Assembly: GCA_028826165.1 (NCBI GenBank)
Contig: JAPDFW010000063.1
Location: 124,001-188,000 of the forward strand
Source: Anaeramoeba ignava
Taxonomy: Eukaryota > Metamonada > Anaeramoebidae
DNA: 64,000 bases
Direction: 5' to 3'
Shown: positions 51,959 through 61,300 of the stretch, piece after piece
Layout of the letters: the number at the start of each line of letters is the position of its first letter
Numbering within the stretch: the first letter of the stretch is position 1
Notes under the pieces: generated by a model
Told to the model about the DNA's origin: nothing
Databases searched by the model: none
Seen by the model: the letters and a program-made list of their open reading frames with translations, nothing else
Translations under genes and position numbers: made by a program

Positions 51959-52026
51959 TTTTAAAAAGTAAAAAATGAAAAAAAATAAAATCCAAAAATT
52001 CATTTTTTTTCTTTTCTTTTTCAAAA
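51959..52026. promoter_or_regulatory. 68-bp bidirectional promoter between RCC1-BTB B and C
   Basis: Only 68 bp separate the two start codons. Read on plus it has TTCATTTTTTTTCTTTTCTTTTTC next to gene C, and read on minus TTTTTTTTCATTTTTTACTTTTT next to gene B. So each gene keeps its own T-tract/CATT element in the correct orientation, with no space for much else. The two genes are inverted copies. Confidence 0.6.
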
Positions 52027-53875
52027 ATGAATGATATTTTTTTTGTTGGTTTCAATCAATATCCAAAACTTATAAAAAATAAAAAATGGTTAATAAAAAA
52101 AAGAACTCAATTTAAATTTGAAAATGAAAATGAAAATCAAAAACAAATTAAACAAATTTCATCATCAGGAAGATTTTCAACAATTTTCCTTTTTGAAAAT
52201 GGAAAAGCAATAGAATATTTAAATGAAAATCCTGAAAAAATAGAAATTGAAAATATTCAAAAAGTAACTGTTGGCTTTCGAAATGAAGCTATTTTAACAA
52301 TAGAAGGAAATGTATTTACAAAAGGAGAAGATATTAATCCAAAAAATCTAAATGAATTTATCAATATTTCATCATTAATTGAAGATACAAATGATAGAAT
52401 AATTGAAGATATTGTTTCTGGAGATAATTCAATTTATTTATTAACTTCAAATCAAAATGTTTATGGAATTGGTTCAAATGAATATGCTCAACTTGGTTTT
52501 AGATTCTAAAACACTTGAAAAAACAGAAAAACCAATTTTAATGATGAAAAATGTTTCTAAAATATTTACAGGAAATTCTTCAAATCATATTTTTCTTTTA
52601 AATTCAAATCAAAAATTATTTGGATGTGGTTGGAATGAATATGGTCAACTTGGATTAGGAGAATCAAGAAAAGAAGAAAAAATTGATAAATTAACCAAAA
52701 TCCAAAATATTCCAAAAGGCAAAATAATTGATATTCAATCTGGATGTATACATTCAATAATGTTGATTGAAAATGAAAATGAAAATCCAAAAAGAAAACT
52801 TTATTCATGTGGGAGTAATGCATATAGTGGAATTGACACAAATCATAAAATTTATGAATTTACTGAAATCAAATCATCTTTATTTGAAAATGATGATAAT
52901 ATTCTTGAAATTTCTGTTGGACATTACGATAATTTGATTTTAACAACAAAAGGGAAATTAATAGGATTTGGGAATAATGCTTATGGAGAATTAGGAACTG
53001 GAGATACCTATTTTCAATTTATTCCAATTCAAATTGAACTTCCTGAATTAAGATTTAATGAAAATATTTTCAATTATCATCTTTCTTGTGGATATCGTAA
53101 ATCATTTCTTTATTATTCTCCTTTCCTTTCTTTTTCTAATCTTGAAGAAGATTTGATAAAATTATTTGGAAGAAAAGAATTTAGTGATATTTCATTTGAA
53201 ACCAAAAATGGAGAAATAATTGAAGCTCATAAATTAATATTGAAATATAGATTAAATCAAAATCAAAATCAAATTGAAAAACTTAAAGAAATTATTTCAA
53301 AAAAATCAATTAAAGAATCAAATCAAATATTTGAAATGATTTATTCAAACAGAATTATAAATCCAAAATTATATTGTGAAATTAAAGAAATTATAAATTT
53401 AAATGAAAAAATAGAAGAAACAATGAAAAGAATTTATTTAAATGAAAATGAAAAAGATTTTATAATTGAAAGAAAAGAAAAACAATATAAATTTCCTAAA
53501 TTAATATTAATAATGAGAAGTGAATTATATCGAGGAATGTTTTTATCTGTAACAGAAGATAAATCAAATAAAGTTACAGATTATAGTGAATTAAGTAATA
53601 AATCATTTCAAATATTTGAATATTGGATTTATTCAAATCAAATCAAAAATGAAATTGAAATTACACAAGAAATTATTGATGAACTTAAAACTGGAATTGA
53701 TTATTTTCAATTAAATCAAACAAATCCAAATTTATTTGATTTATTAATTAAAAAGAATTTAATAATCAAAACCAAAATCAAAATCCAATTCAAAAAAAGA
53801 AAGGGAAATGTTTATTTTTTTAGTTTTTCGTTTTTCATTTTTCATTTTTTTCAATGCAAAATTATTCAAATTTAA
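52027..53875 (+). CDS. RCC1-repeat / double-BTB protein C (one frameshift)
   Basis: Starts ATG 52027 (NDIFFVGFNQYPK), diverging more from A and B at the N-terminus. The frame breaks at TTTT 52497-52500, one T more than needed to read QLGLDSKTLEKTEKP, then continues from the overlapping frame to 53875. RCC1 blades: GIGSNEYAQLG, GCGWNEYGQLGLGE, FGNNAYGELGTGDT. The double BTB is complete (EFSDISFETKNGEIIEAHKLILKY; MRSELYRGMFLSVTED). At the end, instead of the family stop after LINKFNN, an altered A-run (AAAAAGAATTT) sends the frame on for about 40 residues into the promoter of the next gene and past its ATG at 53854, which again suggests an indel. Expected true end is near 53780. Confidence 0.78.
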
Positions 53876-55300
53876 TAAAACTTTCAAAAGATTTAAAAAA
53901 TTTATTTCAAAATCAAAATGAAAATGAAGGAGAAGGTTATTTTGATTTTGAAATAATTTGTAACAAAAACAAAAAAATTAAATTCAAAACTCATAAATCA
54001 ATTCTTTGTTCAAGAAGTGAATATTTTAAAACACTTTTTAAATCTAAAATGAAAGAATATCAAGAAAATAAATTAATTCTAAAAGATTTTTCAAGTTCAA
54101 TTATATCTTCAATTTTAAATTATTTTTATTCAGGAAAAATTGAAATTAATTCAGAAAATGCAGTTGAAATTTTAATTTTTTCATCAAAATATTTAATTGA
54201 TGAATTAATTGAATTTTGTTCAAATTTTGTTAAGAAGAATTTACAAATTGAAACTACTGTTGAAATTCTTAAATTATCTGAATCAATCAAGTTAAATGAT
54301 TTATCAAAATTTTGTTATCAATTTATTTTAAAAAATTTTGATAAATTTATCAAAACATCCATTTTTTCTTGAACTTGAAGAAAATCATTTAAATTCAATA
54401 TTATCAAATAATGATATTCCAACAAATGAATTTGAACTATTCCAATCAATAATAAAATGGGGAAAACATAAACTCAACATTAATCAAGAAAAAGAAATTG
54501 ATAAACAGGAAAAAGAACAAATTCAAGATCAAATTTCAAATGTTATTCATAAAATCAGATTTATTGATTTTTCAAATAAAAAAATTGCAAAGATTCTGAA
54601 AGAAGATTTAATTCCAAATCAAATTCATCAAGCAATAAATGACTTATTGATAATGAAAAGCCAAAAAAATGAAAGAGAATTACAAGAATTTATTGAAAGT
54701 CAAAAACAAAAACAAAAACAAAATTCATTCATTTTCAATTCAAGATTTAATTTTCATAATTCATCAATAATCCAAGCAAAAAAACACTTTATAAAATTAA
54801 AAGAATGGATAAATGATGATGAATTTATTTACAAAATGAAATTGGGATTTTCAGCAAAAAGAGATGGATTTTCAGCTCAAAAATGGCATGAAAAATGTGA
54901 TAATAAAGGAAAAACACTAGTTATTATTAAAACAAAAGATAATTTTATTTTTGGAGGATTTACTAAAGTTGGATTTATTTCAGGAAATAATAGATATATT
55001 AAAGATCCAAATGCATTTATTTTTTCATTAAGAAATGATAAAAATAATAGAAAACCAGAGAAATTTTCAATTAAACCAAAAGAAGATACATGGGCAATCT
55101 ATTATAATTTTTCAGATAATGGACCAAAATTTGGAGAAGATATCAAATTAAATTCTGATTTACAACCTGGTTTTTTAAATTTTGGATGGAATTATATTTT
55201 ACCTAAAGGAATTAAAGAAGGAACAGATGAAGCTAGAAGTTATTTAGGAGGATCTTTTGATAAATGGGTTGTTGAAGAACTCGAGACTTTTTTCATTTAA
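53854..55300 (+). CDS. BTB-BACK-TLDc protein, copy 4 (one frameshift)
   Basis: ATG 53854 follows TTTTTCATTTTTCATTTTTTTC. BTB at about residues 25-120 (FDFEIICNKNKKIKFKTHKSILCSRSEYFKTLFKSKMKE, NYFYSGKIEI), BACK at 125-250 (FCSNFVKKNLQIETTVEILKLSESIKLNDLSKFCYQFIL, then HPFFLELEENHLNSILSNNDI, FELFQSIIKWGKH), TLDc to the end (GFSAKRDGFSAQKWH, NFIFGGFTKVGF, NAFIFSLRN, SYLGGSFDKW, ETFFI). The frame breaks at AAAA 54352-54355, one A too many; conserved BACK sequence continues immediately in the other frame. This is the most complete and canonical domain set of the four TLDc genes, lacking coiled coil or membrane segment, and may be closest to the ancestral form. Confidence 0.82.
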
Positions 55301-56780
55301 AAACTTTTTAAAAAATTAAATTTAAATAAATCAAATTTAAATAAGTTAAAATAAATAAATTGAAATAAATTGAAATAAATAAATTAAAATAAATAAATTG
55401 GAATAAATAAATTGAAATGAAATAAATAAATTGGAATAAATAAATTGGAATGAATAAATTGAAATAAATAAATTGAAATAAATAAATTGGAATAAATAAA
55501 TTAAAATAAATAAATTAGAAATAAATAAATTGGAAATAAATAAATTGGAATGAAATAAATTGGAATAAATAAATTGGAATAAATAAATTGAAATAAATAA
55601 ATTGAAATAAATAAATTAGAAATAAATAAATTAAAATAAATAAATTGGAATGAAATAAATTGGAATAAATAAATTGGAATAAATAAATTGAAATAAATAA
55701 ATTGGAATAAATAAATAAATGTGGAATAAATAAATGTGGAATAAATAAATAAATGTGAAATAAATAAATAAATGTGAAATAAATAAATTGAAATAAATAA
55801 ATTGGAATAAATAAATTGAAATAAATAAATTGGAATAAATAAATTGAAATAAATAAATTGGAATGAAATAAATAAATTGAAATAAATAAATTGGAATAAA
55901 TAAATTGAAATAAATAAATTGGAATAAATAAATTGGAATAAATAAATTGGAATAAATAAATTGAAATAAATAAATTGAAATAAATAAAATTGAAATAAAT
56001 AAATTGGAAATAAATAAATTGGAAATAAATAAATTAGAAATAAATAAATTGGAATAAATAAATTGGAATAAATAAATTGGAAATAAATAAATTGGAAAAT
56101 AAATAAATTGAAAAATAAATTGGAAACTGGAAATAAATTGGAAACCGAAATAAAAAATTAAAATGAAATAAAAATTGAAATAAACAAATTGGAATAAATA
56201 AATTGGAAATAAATAAATTGGAATGAATAAATTGGAATGAATAAATTGGAATAAACAAATTGGAATAAATAAATTGGAATAAATAAATTGGAATAAATTG
56301 GAATAAATAAATTGGAATAAATAAAAAATAAATAAATTGAAAAAATAAATAAACTTAAAATAAATAAATTGGAATAAATAAATTGAAATAAATAAATTGG
56401 AATAAATAAATTGGAATAAATAAATTGGAATAAATAAATTGAAATAAATAAATTGAAATAAATAAATTGAAATAAATAAATTGAAATAAATAAACTGGAA
56501 TGAAATAAATTGAAATAAATAAATTGAAATAAATAAATTGAAATAAATTGGAATAAATAAATTGGAATAAATAAATTGGAATAAATAAATTGAAATAAAT
56601 AAATTGGAATAAATAAATTGAAATGAAATAAATTAAAATAAATAAATTGAAATAAATTGGAATAAATAAATTAGAAATAAATAAATTGGAATAAATAAAT
56701 TGGAATAAATAAATTAGAATAAATAAATTGGAATAAATAAATTAAAATAAATAAATTGGAATAAATAAATTGGAATAAAT
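55301..56780. repeat. 1.45-kb AAATAAATTGGAATAAAT microsatellite
   Basis: A 10-mer-like unit, AAATAAATTG(G/A)AAT, repeated over 1.4 kb with variants AAATTAGAAAT, TGTGGAATAAA (55720-55760) and a small patch of GGAAACTGGAAAT (about 56120-56150). Unlike the intron arrays it contains G on the plus strand. No ORF. Confidence 0.9.
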
Positions 56781-56823
56781 TTTTCATTTTTCATTTTTCA
56801 ATTTTCAATTTTCATTTTTTTTT
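56781..56823 (+). promoter_or_regulatory. TTTTTCATTTTTCATT element before the Tim17-family gene
   Basis: Three TTTCATTTT units and two CAATTTT units between the microsatellite and the ATG at 56826. Confidence 0.45.
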
Positions 56824-56825
56824 GA

Positions 56826-57882
56826 ATGGAAAAATTCAAACCTTATTTACGAAGAGAAAAAAATAAAGAAGAATTAGAAATAGAATTTCAAGATAATTGT
56901 TTTTTTCATGCAACAAAAGATGCGATATCTGGATTTGCTTATGGAGCTTTAATTGGAGGTATTTCTGGATTTGTTACAGGAATAAGAGACAAAAAAGCTG
57001 AAACTACAAAACAAAAATTTCTTTCTGTACTTAAAAATACAAGTCAAAAAGCTGTTATTGAGGGATTTGCATTTGCTCTTTCTAATATGTTATCTTCATA
57101 TTTCGAATGTTCAATAGAAAAAGTGATTTTAAATCCAAAATCAAAATCAAAATCAAAATCAAAATCAAAACCAAAATTAAAATTAAAATCAAAATTAAAA
57201 TCAAAATCAAAATCAAAATCAAAATCAAAATCAAAACCAAAATTAAAATTAATATCAAAATTAAAATCAAAATCAAAATTAAAATCAAAATCAAAATCAA
57301 AATCAAAATCAAAATCAAAATCAATATCAAAATTAAAATCAAAATCAAAATTAAAATCAAAATCCAAAATCAAAATCAAAATCAAAATCAAAACCAAAAC
57401 CAAAACCAAAACCAAAATCAAAATTAAAATCAAAATCAAAATTAAAATCAAAATCAAAATCAAAATCAAAATCAATATCAAAATCAAAATCAAAATCAAA
57501 TCAAAATCAATATCAAAATCAAAATCAAAATCAAAATCTAAATCAAAATCAAATCAAATCAAAATCAAAATCAAAATCAAAATCAAAATCAAAATCAAAA
57601 TTAAAATTAAAATTAAAATCAAAATCAAAATCAAAATCAAAATTAAAATCAAAATTAAAATCAAAATTAAAATATAAATTAAAAATAAAATCAAAATGAA
57701 AATCAAAATATAAATTAAAAATAAAATAGTATCGAGGCAAAACAGATGTTTGGAATGGTTTAATAGCAGGTTGCATTACAGGAGCCACTTTATCTGCAAA
57801 AGATGGACCAAATTCAGCATTAAAGGGATGTTTATCAGCAGCTTCTTTGCAATTTTTTTTCGATTCAATTAATAGAAAATGA
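56826..57882 (+). CDS. Tim17/Tim22/Tim23-family inner membrane translocase
   Basis: Exons 56826-57122 and 57730-57882 join in phase to 149 residues, ending in TGA. Four hydrophobic segments are spaced as in the family: AISGFAYGALIGGISGFVTG (with the GxxxG-rich first helix), VIEGFAFALSNMLSSYFEC, and after the junction VWNGLIAGCITGATLSA and NSALKGCLSAASLQFFF. The hallmark RGKTDVWNGLIAGCITGA occurs exactly across the splice, where the family has 'R.K.D.WN...aG...Ga'. It would form or support a protein channel in the inner membrane of the mitochondrion-related organelle. Which of Tim17, 22 or 23 is open; protists often keep one Tim22-like member. The Lys-Ser repeat frame that extends exon 1 to 57677 is unspliced intron. 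Confidence 0.9.
57123..57729 (+). repeat. AAAATCAAAATT-filled intron of the Tim17-family gene
   Basis: 607 nt, GTGATT donor, AAAATAG acceptor. Apart from the ends it consists of AAAATC/AAAATT/AAAACC units with no G on the sense strand for more than 500 nt. Confidence 0.92.
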
Positions 57883-58323
57883 AATCAAAATTAAATCCAA
57901 AATCAAAATCAAAATCAAATTCCAAAATAATTTCAAAATAATTCCCTAAATAAAATCAAAATCAAAATTAAAATCAAATTCCAAAATAATTTCCTAAATA
58001 AAATTAAAATTAAAATTAAAATTAAAATCAAAATTAAAATCAAATTCCAAAATAATTTCAAAATAATTTCAAAATAATTCCCTAAATAAAATTAAAATCA
58101 AAATTAAAATCAAAATTCCAAATTAAAATCAAAATCAAAATAATTTCAAAATAATTCCCTAAATAAAATCAAAATCAAATTTAAAATCAAATTCCAAAAT
58201 AATTTCCTAAATAAAATTAAAATTAAAATTAAAATTAAAATCAAAATTAAAATCAAATTCCAAAATAATTTCAAAATAATTCCAAAATAATTCCCTAAAT
58301 AAAATTAAAATTAAAATTGAAAA
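57883..58323. repeat. Tandem block with AATTCCAAAATAATTT units
   Basis: The unit AAATCAAATTCCAAAATAATTTC(A)AAATAATTCCCTAAATAAAATTAAAATT recurs four or five times with internal length changes (57935, 57975, 58075, 58155, 58200, 58285). AATTCCCTAAATAAAA is the clearest marker. No gene. Confidence 0.75.
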
Positions 58324-58361
58324 TTTTTTTTTCATTTTTTTTTTTTCATTTTTTTTTTTCA
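58324..58361 (+). promoter_or_regulatory. TTTTTTTTCATTTTTT element before the coiled-coil/CH gene
   Basis: Three T-runs broken by CATT, 10-45 bp upstream of the ATG at 58370. Confidence 0.5.
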
Positions 58362-58369
58362 ATCAAAAA

Positions 58370-61300
58370 ATGAGTGATGAAGATGAAAATTATGATTTAG
58401 AAGAAACCATTCAAGAATTAGAAGAAGAAAATCGAACATTAGCAACAATAGGATTAGAATTATCAAAAAGAAATGTAGAATTAGAAGAAGAAATAGAAAT
58501 ATTACAACAACAAATGAGGCCTCAATTTATTTCATCACAATTTGAAGAAATTATTGATGAATTGAAAGTTGCTTTGAATGAAGAAAAGAAAAGAAATGAA
58601 TTCTTAAGAAGACAAGTTGATAATGCTGCGAAAATTGATCATTCTTATTTAATTCAATTGCGTGAAAAAGAAGCTCAAATTGATAATCTTCAATCTCGTT
58701 TAAGAAGTGAAAAAAGATTAATTTCTGAAAATGAAAATTTGAAAAATCAATTGGATAAACTTCAATCTTTGAGAATTGATATTAGTCTTGCTCAAGAAAA
58801 AGAAAGAGAATTGCAAAAAATTATAATTCAACTTCAAAATGAAAAACGTACAAAATTACAATCACAAATTAAAATTAAATTTAAAATTAAATTTAAAATT
58901 ATTTATAAAATTATTTATAAAATTATTTATAAAATTATTTATAAAATTATTTATAAAATTATTTATAAAATTATTTATAAAATTATTTATAAAATTATTT
59001 ATAAAATTATTTATAAAATTATTTATAAAATTATTTATAAAATTATTTATAAAATTATTTATAAAATTATTTATAAAATTATTTATAAAATTATTTATAA
59101 ATTTATTTATAAATTTATTTATAAAATTATTTATAAATTTATTTATAAAATTATTTATAAAATTATTTATAAAATTATTTATAAAATTATTTATAAATTT
59201 ATTTATAAATTTATTTATAAAATTATTTATAAAATTATTTATAAATTTATTTATAAATTTATTTATAAAATTATTTATAAAATTATTTATAAAATTATTT
59301 ATAAATTTATTTATAAATTTATTTATAAAATTATTTATAAATTTATATATAAAATTATATATAAAATTATTTATAAATTTATTTTATAAAATTATTTATA
59401 AATTTATATATAAAATTATATATAAAATTATATATAAAATTATTTATAAAATTATTAATAAAATTAAATATTAAATTAATTATAAAATTATTTATAAAAT
59501 TAATTATAAAATTATTTATTAAATTATTTATAAAAATTATTTATTAAATTATTTATAAAATTATTTATAAAATTATTTATAAATTTATTTATAAAATTAT
59601 TTATAAAATTATATATAAAATTATATATAAAATTATTTATAAAATTAAAATTAAAATTAAAATTAAAATTAAAATTAAAATTAAAATTAAAATTAAAATT
59701 AAAATTAATTAGAAAATGCTGAACAAAAAAATGATAGTCTTTCTAATAGAGTTTATACTTTAAAAGAAGAAATTGAATTACTTAATAAAGAAATTAAAAA
59801 TACAAGAGAACAACAATCAAAAATTAAACAACTTGAAAGAAGAAATAAAGAAATGAAAAGACAAGGAGTTTGGCTAGAACAATTATACATTAAAAATACA
59901 AACATTAAAGAATTTATTGAGAAAATATTAGTTTTTTATCAAAAAAAATACACAGAAGAAAAAAATATTGATTTTTTTGAAAAAGATACAAAAAATGCAA
60001 TTGAATCATTAAAAAACACATTAACAAAAGAAACAAAAGAATCAACTTCTATAGATGTTATGTTTTCAGGAATGGGAGTTAAATTTGGGCATGAAGAAGA
60101 GATATTATTATCAACAGATGAAATATTTAAGCATAAATTATTATATATGGTAGATTAATATTATTTTATATTTTATATTATTTTATATTTAATATTTAAT
60201 AATATTTTATATTTTATATTTTATATTATTTTATATTTTATATTTAATAATATTTTATATTTTATAATATTTTATATTTAATAATATTTAATATTATTTT
60301 ATATTTAATAATATTTAATATTTAATAATATTTAATATTTAATTATATTTTATATTTAATAATATTTTATATTTAATAATATTTTATATTTAATAATATT
60401 TTATATTTAATAATATTTTATTTTTAATATTTAATATTTTTTAATAATATTTAATATTTAATTATATTTTATATTTAATAATATTTTTATATTTAATAAT
60501 ATTTATATTTTTATATTATTTTATATTTAATAATATTTTATATTTAATAATATTTTTATATTTAATAATATTTTATATTTAATAATATTTTTATATTTAA
60601 TAATATTTTATATTTAATAATATTTTATATTTAATAATATTTTATATTTAATAATATTTTATATTTAATAATATTTAATATTTAATATTATTTTATATTT
60701 AATATTATTTTATATTTTTATATTTAATAATATTTTATATTATTTTATATTTAATAATATTTTATATTTAATTATATTTTATATTTTATATTATTTTATA
60801 TTTTATTATATTTTATATTTAATATTATTTTATATTTTATATTATTTTATATTTTATATTATTTTATATTTAATAATATTTTATATTTTATAATATTTTA
60901 TATTTTATATTTTATATTTTATATTATTTTATATTTAATAATATTTAATATTTAATAATATTTTATATTTAATAATATTTTATATTTTATATTATTTTAT
61001 ATTTTATATTTTTTTATATTTTATATTTTATATTATTTTATATTTTATATTATTTTATATTTAATAATATTTTATATTTAATATTTAATAATATTTTATA
61101 TTTAATAATATTTTATATTTTATAATATTTTATATTTAGACAGTAATATTGTTCATTCAAATAGAATTGGATATTTTACAACAACAAAAAGATCAATTAG
61201 AAAGAAAATCAAATGAACTTTCTGAAGAAATTGAAGAATCTCAACGTTCTTATTCATTACTTCAAAAAGCAAAAGAAAGAACTGAAGAACTTTTAAAAAA

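Noticed and set aside
57123-57677. Lys-Ser-rich C-terminal tail of the Tim17-family ORF
   Set aside because: A GT-AG intron removes it and restores the conserved RGKTDVWNG segment in phase.
58860-59474. Ile-Tyr-Lys-Ile and Leu-Phe-Ile-Lys repeat proteins
   Set aside because: Unspliced intron; the following exon continues the coiled coil in phase.
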